Assembly (NCBI GenBank): GCA_038326325.1
Contig: JBBQJW010000005.1
Span: 1 to 64,000, forward strand
Length of the DNA stretch: 64,000 bases
Direction of reading: 5' to 3'
Origin: UBA10324 sp038326325
GTDB taxonomy: Bacteria; Bacteroidota; Bacteroidia; Chitinophagales; UBA10324
Part shown: positions 42,903 through 52,099 of the stretch, in pieces
How the letters are laid out: each line of letters opens with the position of its first letter
Position numbering within the stretch: position 1 is the first letter of the stretch
Translations under genes and position numbers: made by a program
The notes under the pieces: model-generated
Databases searched by the model: none
Told to the model about the DNA's origin: nothing
The model's input: only the letters and a program-made list of their open reading frames with translations

Positions 42903-43397
42903 ATGGAACTCTTAAAACCCGAACTCGGACTGATAGTATGGACGACCATCATACTATTATCGCTCATTTTTATATTGACAAAATTTGCATGGAAACCAAT
43001 TCTTAAAGGATTGAATGACCGTGAAAAAACAATTGCCGATGCATTGAACACTGCTGAAAGAACAAAGCAGGAAATGGCTTCGATGAAAAGCGAACATGAA
43101 AAATTATTGAACGAGGCAAGACAGGAGCGCAGTCTGATATTGAAAGAAGCAAAAGATATGAAGGATGCAATTATTGGAGAGGCGCGTGATAAAGCAAAAA
43201 TTGAAGGAGCAAAATTGATTGAAGAAGCAAAACGAGAAATTGATAATCAGAAAATGGCTGCAATTATTGAAGTAAAAAATGCAGCAGGAAATTTAGTGTT
43301 GGAAGTTTCTGAAAAAATTCTTCGTCGTGAACTAAGTAATAAAGACGAGCAGGTGAAATACATCAACACATTGGTTGAACAATCAAAACTGAACTAA
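42903..43397 (+). CDS. atpF: F-type ATP synthase F0 subunit b
   Basis: A 164-residue stator subunit. A short N-terminus (MELLKPELGLIVWTTII) includes one transmembrane helix (about 8-26), followed by a long charged coiled coil (ADALNTAERTKQEMASMKSE; EARDKAKIEGAKLIEEAKRE) that reaches the F1 head and dimerises. Length is normal. ATG 42903, 4 bases before atpH on the other end; part of one transcript with it. Confidence 0.95.
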   Translation: MELLKPELGLIVWTTIILLSLIFILTKFAWKPILKGLNDREKTIADALNTAERTKQEMASMKSEHEKLLNEARQERSLILKEAKDMKDAIIGEARDKAKIEGAKLIEEAKREIDNQKMAAIIEVKNAAGNLVLEVSEKILRRELSNKDEQVKYINTLVEQSKLN

Positions 43398-43401
43398 GCA
43401 C

Positions 43402-43962
43402 ATGTCGTCGTTTCGTTTATCCGCCCGTTATGCAAAATCACTTCTTGATTTAGCCATTGAGCAAAATCAATTGAATGAGGTTTTTAATGATGTGCGTTAT
43501 TTCAACGAAGTGCTGAAGAGTGTGCGCGAGTTGAGTTTGCTTTTGCGCAATCCAATTATTCATGCCGATAAGAAACTGAAAATTGTTGAACAACTTTTCG
43601 GAAGTAGCTTCAACAAAATCACAAACGAATTTTTTAAATTGGTTATCAGCAAGCACCGTGAAGAATTTCTTCCTGAATTTGCAACTGAATTTATTGCACA
43701 ATACAATCGCAAAAAAAATATTACAGTCGTTACTGTTACAGCAGCTATTCCAGTGGATGAAGCATTGCTGAATAAAGTTCGCACTTTATTAAAAACAGAT
43801 TCTTCTTTAACAAACATTGAATTTCTAACTAAAGTTGACGAAAAACTTGTAGGCGGATTTGTACTTCAGTACGGAGACAAATTATACGATGCAAGTATTT
43901 CGCGTGCATTGGAGGTTCTTGATAATAATTTCTTAGACAATTCATACATTAAAAAATATTAA
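43402..43962 (+). CDS. atpH: F-type ATP synthase F1 subunit delta (OSCP)
   Basis: A 186-residue stator protein joining F1 to subunit b. The N-terminal helical bundle opens SSFRLSARYAKSLLDLAIEQ, then FNEVLKSVRELSLLLRNPII, and the C-terminal signature LVGGFVLQYGDKLYDASISR is family-specific. Starts ATG 43402, 4 bases after the atpF stop; ends 2 bases before atpA, indicating tight coupling. Confidence 0.95.
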   Translation: MSSFRLSARYAKSLLDLAIEQNQLNEVFNDVRYFNEVLKSVRELSLLLRNPIIHADKKLKIVEQLFGSSFNKITNEFFKLVISKHREEFLPEFATEFIAQYNRKKNITVVTVTAAIPVDEALLNKVRTLLKTDSSLTNIEFLTKVDEKLVGGFVLQYGDKLYDASISRALEVLDNNFLDNSYIKKY

Positions 43963-43964
43963 TC

Positions 43965-45545
43965 ATGGCAGAAGTAAAACCTGATGAAGTTTCCGCGATT
44001 CTCCGCCAGCAACTTTCGAATTTCAAATCGGCTGCTGAGCTTGAAGAAGTAGGAACAGTGTTACAGGTGGGCGATGGTATCGCGCGCATCTACGGACTCA
44101 CCAAGGCTCGTGCAGGTGAACTCATCGAATTCGAAGATGGAATAAAAGCAATCGTTCTCAACCTCGAAGAAGATAATGTGGGAGCCGTGTTGATGGGAGC
44201 AAGTGATGCAATTAAAGAAGGTGATACAGTGCGCCGTACCGGAAAAATCGCATCTATTATGGTGGGCGAAGGAATGGTTGGTCGTGTTGTAAATACACTT
44301 GGTCAACCGATTGATGGCAAAGGACCTATCAAGGGTGAGTTGTATGAAATGCCTTTGGAGCGTAAAGCTCCTGGTGTAATTTATCGTGAGCCGGTAAAAG
44401 AACCGTTACAGACAGGTATCAAAGCGATTGATGCAATGATTCCGATTGGTCGTGGTCAGCGTGAATTGATTATCGGTGATCGTCAAACAGGGAAGACTGC
44501 GATTGCACTCGATACAATTATCAATCAAAAAGAATTTTACGATAAAGGTCAACCAGTATATTGCATTTATGTTGCTTCGGGACAGAAGAATTCTACAGTT
44601 GCAACTGTTGCAAAAACATTGGAAGAAAACGGAGCAATGGCTTACACAACTATCGTTGCTGCTTCAGCTTCTGATGCTGCACCGTTACAGTTCTTCGCGC
44701 CATTTGCAGGTTGTTCAATCGGAGAATTTTTCCGCGACACTGGTCGCCCTGCATTAATTATTTATGATGATTTATCAAAGCAGGCAGTTTCTTATCGCGA
44801 GGTTTCTTTGTTGCTTCGTCGTCCTCCGGGTCGTGAAGCATATCCTGGTGATGTGTTCTATTTACACTCTCGTTTGTTAGAGCGTGCTGCAAAAGTGAAT
44901 AGCAACGATAGCATCGCAAAACAAATGAATGATTTACCTGATAGTATTCGTCACTTAGTGAAAGGTGGTGGTTCGTTAACTGCTCTACCAATTATTGAAA
45001 CACAAGCAGGTGATGTGAGTGCTTATATTCCAACGAATGTGATTTCAATCACTGACGGACAAATATTTCTTGAATCAAATTTATTTAACGCAGGTATTCG
45101 CCCTGCTATCAATGTGGGAATTTCTGTATCGCGCGTGGGTGGTAATGCACAGATTAAATCAATGAAGAAAGTTGCGGGTACTTTGAAACTCGACCAAGCA
45201 CAGTACCGTGAGTTGGAAGCTTTCTCAAAATTCGGTTCTGACCTTGATGCTGCTACAAAGAATGTGTTGGATAAAGGTGCGCGCAATGTGGAGATATTGA
45301 AACAAAAACAATTCTCTCCGCTTTCAGTTGAAAAACAAACTGCAATTATTTATCTCGGAACAAACGGACTGTTACAGAACATTCCTGTAGCACGAATAAA
45401 AGAATTCGAAGCAGATTTTCTGAATGTGATGGAAGCGAAACACAAAAATATTTTAGACAATTTACGCGCAGGAATTATTTCAGATAATGAAACAAGTGTT
45501 TTGAAAACCGTTGCTAAAGAAGTTGAAACTCGTTACTATAAATAA
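43965..45545 (+). CDS. atpA: F-type ATP synthase F1 subunit alpha
   Basis: A 526-residue nucleotide-binding subunit of the catalytic F1 head. The N-terminal sequence VSAILRQQLSNFKSAAELEE leads into the beta-barrel; Walker A is GDRQTGKTAI (nucleotide-binding but non-catalytic), the Walker-B-type ALIIYDDLSKQAVSYREVSL follows, then LLRRPPGREAYPGDVFYLHS. All conserved alpha-subunit blocks are present at normal length. Starts 2 bases after atpH. The partner beta (atpD) and epsilon (atpC) genes are not in the window; in Bacteroidota they often sit at a separate locus. Confidence 0.97.
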   Translation: MAEVKPDEVSAILRQQLSNFKSAAELEEVGTVLQVGDGIARIYGLTKARAGELIEFEDGIKAIVLNLEEDNVGAVLMGASDAIKEGDTVRRTGKIASIMVGEGMVGRVVNTLGQPIDGKGPIKGELYEMPLERKAPGVIYREPVKEPLQTGIKAIDAMIPIGRGQRELIIGDRQTGKTAIALDTIINQKEFYDKGQPVYCIYVASGQKNSTVATVAKTLEENGAMAYTTIVAASASDAAPLQFFAPFAGCSIGEFFRDTGRPALIIYDDLSKQAVSYREVSLLLRRPPGREAYPGDVFYLHSRLLERAAKVNSNDSIAKQMNDLPDSIRHLVKGGGSLTALPIIETQAGDVSAYIPTNVISITDGQIFLESNLFNAGIRPAINVGISVSRVGGNAQIKSMKKVAGTLKLDQAQYRELEAFSKFGSDLDAATKNVLDKGARNVEILKQKQFSPLSVEKQTAIIYLGTNGLLQNIPVARIKEFEADFLNVMEAKHKNILDNLRAGIISDNETSVLKTVAKEVETRYYK

Positions 45546-45547
45546 TA

Positions 45548-46432
45548 ATGGGAGCGAATCTTAAAGAAGTTCGAAATCGAATTAAGTCTGTAACGAATAC
45601 GCAGCAGATTACCAAGGCCATGAAAATGGTGAGTGCTGCTAAGTTGCGTCGAGCACAGGAGCGCATTGTGCAGATGCGTCCGTATTCGAACAAGCTGAAT
45701 GAAATGATGTCGAATATTTTTTCAGGTGGCGGAGACATCAGTCTCGACTTTGCTAAAGAGCGCGAAATAAAAAATGTATTACTTGTAGTTGTTACATCTG
45801 ACCGCGGATTATGCGGTGGTTTTAATTCGAACATTATTAAAACTGCACGACTCGCTATCAATGGAAAATATGCTGCACAAAAAGCCGCCGGCACTTTAAC
45901 CATACTTCCTGTTGGAAAAAAAGCACTTGAATATTTCCGTCGGTTGAATTACAAAGTGATTGCTGATTATTCACAGTTGTTTACTACTTTAAATTTTGAA
46001 GAAGCATCGAAAGCAAGTCAGTACTTAATTGATAAATATTCCGACAAGACTTACGACAAGATTGAAATATTTTATTCGCAGTTTAAAAATGCGGCAACAC
46101 AAGTTTTTGCTGAAGAAGCTTTTCTTCCTGTAGAAAAAACAAAACCGGTTGCCGGGAAAACAAAAAAGAAAGATTTCATTTTTGAGCCAGGCAAGGAAGA
46201 AATTGTAACCTACTTAGTTCCGAAAATTCTGAATACACAATTCTTTAAAGTGTTGCTTGACTCAAATGCATCGGAACACGGCGCGCGAATGACCGCAATG
46301 GATAAGGCATCGGAGAATGCAAACGAGATGTTAAAAGATTTACGCATTACTTATAACCGCGCACGACAAGCTGCTATCACCACAGAGTTAAATGAAATTG
46401 TGAGCGGAGCTAATGCCTTGGCTGAAGCATAA
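45548..46432 (+). CDS. atpG: F-type ATP synthase F1 subunit gamma
   Basis: A 294-residue central shaft subunit. The N-terminal helix GANLKEVRNRIKSVTNTQQI is diagnostic, VTSDRGLCGGFNSNIIK is the conserved core, and the C-terminal helix ENANEMLKDLRITYNRARQA closes the coiled coil. Starts 2 bases after atpA. A terminator-like hairpin follows at 46455-46486. Last gene of the operon; no atpD or atpC follows. Confidence 0.96.
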   Translation: MGANLKEVRNRIKSVTNTQQITKAMKMVSAAKLRRAQERIVQMRPYSNKLNEMMSNIFSGGGDISLDFAKEREIKNVLLVVVTSDRGLCGGFNSNIIKTARLAINGKYAAQKAAGTLTILPVGKKALEYFRRLNYKVIADYSQLFTTLNFEEASKASQYLIDKYSDKTYDKIEIFYSQFKNAATQVFAEEAFLPVEKTKPVAGKTKKKDFIFEPGKEEIVTYLVPKILNTQFFKVLLDSNASEHGARMTAMDKASENANEMLKDLRITYNRARQAAITTELNEIVSGANALAEA

Positions 46433-46454
46433 ATAATTTTCTGAAATAAAATTC

Positions 46455-46486
46455 AAAGGCAGTATCAAACCGATGCGGCCTTTTTT
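46455..46486 (+). terminator. Terminator after atpG
   Basis: AAAGGC (46455-46460) pairs with GCCTTT (46478-46483), with a T run to 46486. Inside, ATC and GAT can add a few pairs. It lies 22 bases after the atpG stop. Confidence 0.65.
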
Positions 46487-46547
46487 GTTTTCATCAGTCT
46501 TATTCGTTACTCCATCGAAAGCCATTTACAATAAATTTTTATTTGCT

Positions 46548-46555
46548 TACTTTCG
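46548..46555 (+). promoter_or_regulatory. -7-like box TACTTTCG
   Basis: TACTTTCG lies 23 bases before the lipoprotein ATG at 46578 in the 117-base gap after the operon terminator. The same TACTTTCG occurs before the cupin gene (50789-50796). Confidence 0.35.
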
Positions 46556-46577
46556 GAAACAATTAAAATTTAAATCC

Positions 46578-47120
46578 ATGAAAAAAATTTACTCCATCAT
46601 TCTTGTTATCACTTTAGGAACAAGTGTTTTTATTTCTTCCTGTAAAAAAGGAGATATAGATAAAAAGTTTGACCTCGCTCTGACTGGAATTACTTTAAGT
46701 GTTGACTCTATGACTTTTGACGGCAACGAAAAAGTTTTTGCTCAAAAATTAATTACCACGGGCATCGAAGCTGAGTTGAATAAAAACGGAGCTACACTTC
46801 AGAATATTAAAAAGATAGAATTGAGTTCAATTGACCTTACTATCACTACTCCGACAGGACAAACTTTTGATGGAGTCGATTATATCGCTTCATATATCAG
46901 TGCAGGTACTTTAGGTGAAACAAAGGTGGCCTATAAATCTCCGATACCTCAAACAAGCCTGACAACCATTTCTCAGGATAATCAGTTTGCAGACTTGACT
47001 GAATACATTAAGCAAACTGAATTCACTTTTATTGTGAAAGGATATAACAGTATTAACCTTCCTGCTATGACTTTCACGGCGAACATTAAATTTTCTGTTA
47101 CAGCAACTGTTGCACAATAA
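46578..47120 (+). CDS. Hypothetical lipoprotein
   Basis: A 180-residue predicted lipoprotein (VFISSC, Cys22; KKGDIDKKFDL follows) with a beta-rich body (FDLALTGITLSVDSMTFDGN, ITTPTGQTFDGVDYI, FVKGYNSINLPAMTFTANI). No family recognised. I chose ATG 46578 because the signal peptide begins there; the longer open frame from 46473 has no signal peptide and crosses the promoter and the ATP synthase terminator. Followed by a bidirectional terminator shared with the convergent gene. Confidence 0.65.
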   Translation: MKKIYSIILVITLGTSVFISSCKKGDIDKKFDLALTGITLSVDSMTFDGNEKVFAQKLITTGIEAELNKNGATLQNIKKIELSSIDLTITTPTGQTFDGVDYIASYISAGTLGETKVAYKSPIPQTSLTTISQDNQFADLTEYIKQTEFTFIVKGYNSINLPAMTFTANIKFSVTATVAQ

Positions 47121-47135
47121 ATTTACGACGAATTA

Positions 47136-47180
47136 AAATACAGAAGCCGATTCAAATTATTTGAATCGGCTTCTGTATTT
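47136..47180. terminator. Bidirectional terminator between convergent genes
   Basis: AAATACAGAAGCCGATTCAAAT pairs perfectly with the reverse arm ending at 47180 (a nearly uninterrupted 22-bp stem with a very small loop). It lies between the stop of the + gene at 47120 and the stop of the - gene at 47194, so it can stop both transcripts. Confidence 0.85.
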
Positions 47181-47193
47181 TGTTTTCTGTAGT

Positions 47194-47739
47194 TTATCTG
47201 TAAAGTGTAACAGTATTTGTTTTCTTATCGAAACTGAAACTACTTTTTACTTCTGTTGCTGATTCAATACCCTTGTTTAGCAAACTCACCTTTGCAACTA
47301 AAAATACTTTTTCAGGAATATTCTTTAATGGTAAAGAGATATGATAATTATTTCCGGTGCCTGAAGATTGAATGGTGAAAGTTTTTGCCTGCTGAATTTC
47401 GTTTTCTTTTCCGTTACCAAAATCACTCATGTTTAAAACCGCACTTCTGATTTCAGAATGGTCAATGGTCATGAACTCAATTAACAAGCTATCTTCAGTA
47501 GTTATTATATCCGCTTCAACTGCTGCACCCACTTCACCCTTTTCGCCAAACAAAGAAATATGAAATTTCTTTTTGTGTCCAGCTTTTGCGCTCTCACTAT
47601 TTCCAATCATCTGGTAAACGAAAATGCTACCGCAAAAAAGCATGGCGAAACACAAACCATAAGTTGCATAACGCAAGGTTGGTTTTGTTTTCAATTTTAG
47701 TAAATTTTTCGGAAGTAGTTCGATGTGTGGCTTCATCAT
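47194..47739 (-). CDS. Membrane-anchored hypothetical protein
   Basis: A 181-residue protein with a basic cytoplasmic start (MMKPHIELLPKNLLKLKTKP), one transmembrane segment (about 24-45: RYATYGLCFAMLFCGSIFVYQ) and an exported beta-rich domain of about 120 residues (EKGEVGAAVEADIITTEDSLL, FTIQSSGTGNNYHISLPLKN). I recognise no named family. Its ATG is preceded by a TACCATTTGC element that resembles a -7 box. Monocistronic and convergent with the lipoprotein gene. Confidence 0.6.
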   Translation of the reverse strand: MMKPHIELLPKNLLKLKTKPTLRYATYGLCFAMLFCGSIFVYQMIGNSESAKAGHKKKFHISLFGEKGEVGAAVEADIITTEDSLLIEFMTIDHSEIRSAVLNMSDFGNGKENEIQQAKTFTIQSSGTGNNYHISLPLKNIPEKVFLVAKVSLLNKGIESATEVKSSFSFDKKTNTVTLYR

Positions 47740-47903
47740 AGCAAATGGTATTTGATGCCTTTACGCTCCCATTCTTTTAAAGTTTCTCTACTAAATGGCC
47801 TGCTGATTATGCTGCTGATTATGCTTTAAAATGATAGGAAATATTTACTGTCAAAAAAAATCATACCTCATCTTGACAATCATGAAAATCAGAACTCTAT
47901 TTT

Positions 47904-50144
47904 TTAAACTGTTTCCTTCGAAATATTTTTTGACTCAAGATATTTTTTATGGTTCTGTACCGCTCTGATATCAGCATAAGCAAACTCATCACCCAATTTT
48001 TCTTTGATAGCTGAACTTGTCTCGCCGGGAGATTCTTCAATGGCTTTTAAAATGATTTCAATTTTTTGAAGTGATAAAATTTCGGTGATCACAATTTCTC
48101 CGGTTGGAATAAAAGTGAGCAAATGACCAACCACTGTACTTGCAGCTAACTCACGCAACTTAGCGATTTCCTTAATTGATTTTTTCTTCCTGAATAATTC
48201 TAAACTTACTCGATGTGAATCTCCTTTCTGAGTTTTGGTCGATTTTAAATCTGCGATTAACTTAGAACTGTCAACCGGAATTTCGTTTTGCTTTTCTACT
48301 AATTGTAATAAATCATTTGCATTTACTCCCTTCATTAATGCTTCAGCAAACTGAATGGATTGCTTTAACTGAATTTTTTTTCGCTCCGTTACAATCAAAA
48401 GCGTTTGCAGTCCGCTCAGATATTTTTTTGTTTTCTTTTTCAGTTTGTTTTCTTCAAGGTGCATTTTTATCAAAGCGATAATCTCATTCAACGCTTTGAT
48501 GAAAAAATTTGAAGCTGATTCAATGCGGTGTAACAGATGCTGATAATTATCGAGTTCAGCTTTCACTAACAACCCTTCTAACTGTAACACGAATTTTTTA
48601 GCAACTTCGTTTTGTTGCGAAATTTTTTTAAGCAATCCTTTCGACCAACTGATTGCTGAATTTTTATCCGCAACCTGGCGATGAATTAATTCATCATTAA
48701 ACTCAGTAAAAGTTTCTTCTAATTTTTCCCAGTCATAAAATTTCAACAACGAGCGACTGATAAATATTTTTTGTTCGAGTACTAAATTTTCTTTCAGCAA
48801 TTCTTTATTCAATTCTGATTTCGAAAACAGAACCACTCTTTCATCAGTACTAATCGCCTGCGGGTAAATTTTTGAATACAAAATCAAACCTTCCATTCCT
48901 GTTAAGCGACTGAGTGCAACATACACCTGACCTGCAGAAAAGGAATCGCCAGCATCAATAATTGCCTTTTCAAAAGTGAGCCCCTGGCTTTTATGAATCG
49001 TGATTGCCCATGCCAACCGAATCGGATACTGCGTGTAAGTTCCAATCTCTTCTTCATTCAAATGATTCTTCTCGCGGTCGAAGGAGTAGCGAATATTTTT
49101 CCAGGTTTCCTTTTCGAGTTCCAATTCCAAATCATTATTCGGAAACGAAACGAAAATTTTTTCTCCATCAATTCTTTTTATCGTTCCGAGTTTCCCATTG
49201 TAGTATCTGCGCTCTTCACCCTTATCATTTTTGATGAACATTATTTGCGCGCCGACTTTCAATTGAAGATTCATTTCAACCGGCAACGCGTTCTCACTGA
49301 ACTCCCGTTCAATTTTTCCAGCAAACGAATACAGTTTCCCGTCTAATTTTTTCAGTTGAGATGAATTGATTTCATCGGCTTTGTAATTGTGCGTTGTGAG
49401 CGTGATGTATTGTTCATGTTCAGGCGCGACAAACGACGGATGATATTTCTTGTGAAGAATATCCAAATCAACAGGTGTAACAGAATTGTTGCGGATGTTG
49501 TTGAGTATGCTGATGAAATTTCCTTCCGTCTGTCTGTAAATTTTTTTCAGCTCGATGTAAATCGGTTGCGATTGCTTTATCACTTTCGAGTGAAAAAAGA
49601 AAGGACTTTCGTAAAACTCTCTGAGCAAGTTCCACTCTTCCTGTTTCGCTACGGGAGGTAACTGGTACAAATCGCCAATGTATAAAACCTGAACGCCGCC
49701 GAAAGGTTGCGCTGGTTTATTTCTGAAATGACGAAGTATCGTATCAATCGCATCGAGCATATCCGCGCGTACCATTGATATCTCATCAATGATGAGCAAC
49801 TCCAATTCGCGAATCAACTCGCGCTTCTCCGAGTTGAATCGAATATTTTTTATGAGTGAATATTGGTCGGAAACATTTTCGTTCCAAGAATGAGATTTGA
49901 TCGGCAGAAAAGGACCGAACGGCAACTGAAAAAAAGAATGCATTGTTACACCTCCCGCATTTATTGCTGCGACTCCTGTTGGCGCGACAACGACTGTTTT
50001 TTTGAAAGTGTTGTTCTTGATATATTTTAAGAAAGTGGTTTTACCAGTTCCTGCTTTTCCCGTAAGGAAAATATCTTTCGCAGTGTGATTAACATACCTC
50101 GCCGCCAATTGAAATAATTCGTTCGATTCATCGTGATGCTGCAT
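47904..50144 (-). CDS. PIF1-like/UvrD_C_2 helicase with C-terminal helix-turn-helix
   Basis: A 746-residue DNA helicase-like protein. The N-terminal half has Walker A FLTGKAGTGKTTFLKYI (26-42), Walker B ELLIIDEISMVRAD, QVLYIGDLYQLPPV and RLAWAITIHKSQGLTF with QVYVALSRLTGMEGL, all standard for the PIF1/RecD-type superfamily 1B. The second half contains long helices, then a helix-turn-helix-type region (SIKEIAKLRELAASTVVGHL) as in many Bacteroidota PIF1-like proteins. Probably involved in DNA repair or replication-fork processing. ATG 50144; a TACTTTGC box lies just upstream. Transcribed alone. Confidence 0.88.
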   Translation of the reverse strand: MQHHDESNELFQLAARYVNHTAKDIFLTGKAGTGKTTFLKYIKNNTFKKTVVVAPTGVAAINAGGVTMHSFFQLPFGPFLPIKSHSWNENVSDQYSLIKNIRFNSEKRELIRELELLIIDEISMVRADMLDAIDTILRHFRNKPAQPFGGVQVLYIGDLYQLPPVAKQEEWNLLREFYESPFFFHSKVIKQSQPIYIELKKIYRQTEGNFISILNNIRNNSVTPVDLDILHKKYHPSFVAPEHEQYITLTTHNYKADEINSSQLKKLDGKLYSFAGKIEREFSENALPVEMNLQLKVGAQIMFIKNDKGEERRYYNGKLGTIKRIDGEKIFVSFPNNDLELELEKETWKNIRYSFDREKNHLNEEEIGTYTQYPIRLAWAITIHKSQGLTFEKAIIDAGDSFSAGQVYVALSRLTGMEGLILYSKIYPQAISTDERVVLFSKSELNKELLKENLVLEQKIFISRSLLKFYDWEKLEETFTEFNDELIHRQVADKNSAISWSKGLLKKISQQNEVAKKFVLQLEGLLVKAELDNYQHLLHRIESASNFFIKALNEIIALIKMHLEENKLKKKTKKYLSGLQTLLIVTERKKIQLKQSIQFAEALMKGVNANDLLQLVEKQNEIPVDSSKLIADLKSTKTQKGDSHRVSLELFRKKKSIKEIAKLRELAASTVVGHLLTFIPTGEIVITEILSLQKIEIILKAIEESPGETSSAIKEKLGDEFAYADIRAVQNHKKYLESKNISKETV

Positions 50145-50148
50145 CGCT

Positions 50149-50156
50149 GCAAAGTA
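50149..50156 (-). promoter_or_regulatory. -7 box of the PIF1-like helicase gene
   Basis: Minus-strand TACTTTGC, whose G is 6 bases from the A of the ATG at 50144, another leaderless-type arrangement. No TTG at -33 is evident. Confidence 0.4.
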
Positions 50157-50204
50157 AATAGAATTGAAAGATTGAATTATTGAAAGATAAAAAAATTAAT
50201 TACT

Positions 50205-50262
50205 GCTAAGTCACAAAGAATTAAATTTGAATTTCTAAAAAAACTTCGTGCCTTAGAGGCAA
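50205..50262. repeat. Dispersed repeat with CTAAGTCACAAAG ... CGTGCCTTAGAGGCAAA
   Basis: Shares the paired phrases of the 15957-16080 element (GGCACTAAGACACAA; CTTAGTGCCTTCGTTTCTTTGAGGCAAA). Both copies are intergenic, next to gene 3' ends. It is a known type of Bacteroidota intergenic repeat; here it has no neat hairpin of its own. Confidence 0.5.
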
Positions 50263-50270
50263 ATCAAATT

Positions 50271-50717
50271 TTATTGCTTCACCCCTGTTCCGATACAAGT
50301 GAAATTATTATAGCTGAATGCAATTCTGATTTTATTTCCATTTACTAATCCTTCCCCTTCTGTTACAGTTCCTTGAGGTGGAATTGTAAAATTATTTGAT
50401 TGAATAGTCGCTTTAAAATTCAATCCCGAATTATCCAGATTCTGTAATTCAATTTCGTTCACTATTCCTTTATAAGCAATTGTGAAGTCGAAAATTTTTA
50501 TGGTTGTCATTCCCGTTAAATCAGTCGTGGTATCCGTCATTTTATAAACGCCGATAAAATTTGAATATGAATACTTGCAGGTTCCGTCATCTTTTTTTGC
50601 GGCTGATATGAAATTGGTAGCAGCTGAATCAGTGCATCCTTCTTTTTTACAGGAAGAAAAATTAGCTGTCAATTCAATTACAGAAAGAAGGGAGAGTAAT
50701 TGAAAAAGGTTTTTCAC
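50271..50717 (-). CDS. Small hypothetical lipoprotein with a cysteine motif
   Basis: A 148-residue predicted lipoprotein. The start is GTG at 50717 (GTG AAA AAC); lipobox NFSSC with Cys23, then KKEGCTDSAATNF and DDGTC, a small cysteine-bearing motif found in many Bacteroidota surface proteins. The rest is beta-rich (GMTTIKIFDFTIAYKGIVNE). No function is known. Transcribed alone; the gap upstream leads to the divergent cupin gene. Confidence 0.65.
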   Translation of the reverse strand: MKNLFQLLSLLSVIELTANFSSCKKEGCTDSAATNFISAAKKDDGTCKYSYSNFIGVYKMTDTTTDLTGMTTIKIFDFTIAYKGIVNEIELQNLDNSGLNFKATIQSNNFTIPPQGTVTEGEGLVNGNKIRIAFSYNNFTCIGTGVKQ

Positions 50718-50811
50718 TTTTAAATTTTGATTTCATAAAATTAAATCACCGACGGCAAAAAAGCTTCTCTGAAATTTGTAAGACCGATTACTTTCGTACA
50801 AAGATTTTTAA

Positions 50812-51255
50812 ATGAAACACATTTTAATTTTTCTGTTGTTCTGCGCTCCGGTTTTTTCAAAGGCTCAAAGCAGAACTGTTACAGACACGATACGGGTTCA
50901 CGCAGAAGAAATGAAATGGGTTGACGCGCCAGCGCCATTTCCTCCCGGCGCTTACATGACCGTGCTCGAAGGAAATTCGAAAGAGAGCGGCCCGTTTACT
51001 ATTCGGGTGAAATTTCCTCCGCATTATTTAATTCCGGCGCACTTTCATCCTGAAAATGAAAGAGTAACTGTTATTGGTGGAAGTGTTTACATCGGGTTCG
51101 GCGAAGTGGCCGACACCACCAAAGGAACAAAATTTATACGCGGTGATTTTTATGTGAATCCGAAAAATTCTCAGCATTATGTTTATACTAAAGATGAAAG
51201 CGCGGTGTTACAGTTGAATTGCGAAGGGCCCTGGGGTTTGAGTTTTTGCAAGTAA
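50812..51255 (+). CDS. Secreted cupin-domain protein
   Basis: A 147-residue protein with a signal peptide (1-19, ending FSKAQ) and a single cupin fold. The cupin metal-binding histidines are in PAHFHPENERVTVIGGSVYIGFG (His-x-His with a Glu) and in the second motif NSQHYVYTKDESAVLQLNCE. Usually such proteins bind a metal and a small ligand; activity cannot be assigned. ATG 50812 follows a TACTTTCG element (50789-50796). It is the only gene before the 51.3 kb repeat element. Confidence 0.8.
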   Translation: MKHILIFLLFCAPVFSKAQSRTVTDTIRVHAEEMKWVDAPAPFPPGAYMTVLEGNSKESGPFTIRVKFPPHYLIPAHFHPENERVTVIGGSVYIGFGEVADTTKGTKFIRGDFYVNPKNSQHYVYTKDESAVLQLNCEGPWGLSFCK

Positions 51256-51317
51256 GAGAAACATAAATTATTTTGTTGGAGTTAAAAGCGATAACACTCA
51301 GCACACAACTAAGTTCG

Positions 51318-51384
51318 CTTAAAACCTGCTGGTGAAAACATACAGGCAGAGACGCGAGAGATGGGAAACACCAACAATTTAAAA
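51318..51384. repeat. Repeat copy A (CTTAAAACCTGCTGGTGAAAA ... CACCAAC)
   Basis: About 67 bases, related (roughly 70 % by eye) to copy B at 52100-52172. Both contain GGTGAAAA early and CACCnACAA late, which can pair as GGTG/CACC. The two copies flank the RDD gene in the same orientation. Confidence 0.5.
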
Positions 51385-51424
51385 TACTTTATGCAGAGCT
51401 GCGGAGTGAAGCTGTTGGACTGAA

Positions 51425-51988
51425 TTACTGCCGGGTTCGTATTACATAAGTGCTACCGATAATATCGTGCAGCGCCCTGCATTTCTCATTGGATAAAAAG
51501 TAAATGGCATCCACTATTACCATTAATCCGGGGAGAATTGAAAACCAAATCATACCAGACTGATTCGAAAAATTTGAATACGATTGAAAAGAATCAACAA
51601 ACTCAAAACCCGGAAGATTAAAAAGATACACATATCCCATTATTTGCAATAGTGTTCCCAAAAGACCAAAAATATTCCGCAGAAAAACATTTGACCATGA
51701 TAGCTTTTCAAATTGAGTGTTTACCACTTTCATCTTCAGCGCCATTTTCCCTACAGTGGCTCCATAATAAAACTCCATAAGCGGCCGGTAAAAAAATATC
51801 GCTAAGCTGCCAACTATAATCAAGGGTAAACTTCTCCATGAGGCCAGGTTATAAAAATTCGCAACCAAAATTAATGGCACCGTTACTAATCCATCGATCA
51901 TAAGCGCCCAGAATCTTGGCCAGAATTTTCCAAATACTATAACCTGTTCCTGTTTTTCGAAAAGGGTATTATCAATAATTGTTTCCAT
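51425..51988 (-). CDS. RDD-family membrane protein
   Basis: A membrane protein of the RDD family, about 187 residues from ATG 51988 (METIIDNTLFEKQEQ). Family signature: FWPRFWALMIDGLVTVPLIL at the first helix (Arg and Asp pair), then MEFYYGATVGKMALKMKVVN and a C-terminal SNEKCRALHDIIGSTYVI, i.e. RDD motif with the conserved D in HD. Three to four transmembrane segments. The family includes a few ion/proton antiporters but most are uncharacterised. A longer frame from GTG 52099 would add 37 residues and one more hydrophobic stretch, with start in the repeat; I prefer 51988. Flanked by two direct repeats. Confidence 0.75.
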   Translation of the reverse strand: METIIDNTLFEKQEQVIVFGKFWPRFWALMIDGLVTVPLILVANFYNLASWRSLPLIIVGSLAIFFYRPLMEFYYGATVGKMALKMKVVNTQFEKLSWSNVFLRNIFGLLGTLLQIMGYVYLFNLPGFEFVDSFQSYSNFSNQSGMIWFSILPGLMVIVDAIYFLSNEKCRALHDIIGSTYVIRTRQ

Positions 51989-52099
51989 TGTAATAAATTT
52001 TTGCTGAATATAAATGAACAACCAACAACCCGCAAGAAGCCCGAAATAGGAAAATGATGTGAGTGGATTTTGTTTGAGAAAAATTACTTTGGTGCTCAC

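Noticed and set aside
46473..46577. Long N-terminus of the 46.6 kb lipoprotein
   Set aside because: The extra 35 residues cross the operon terminator and promoter and hide the signal peptide; ATG 46578 fits better.
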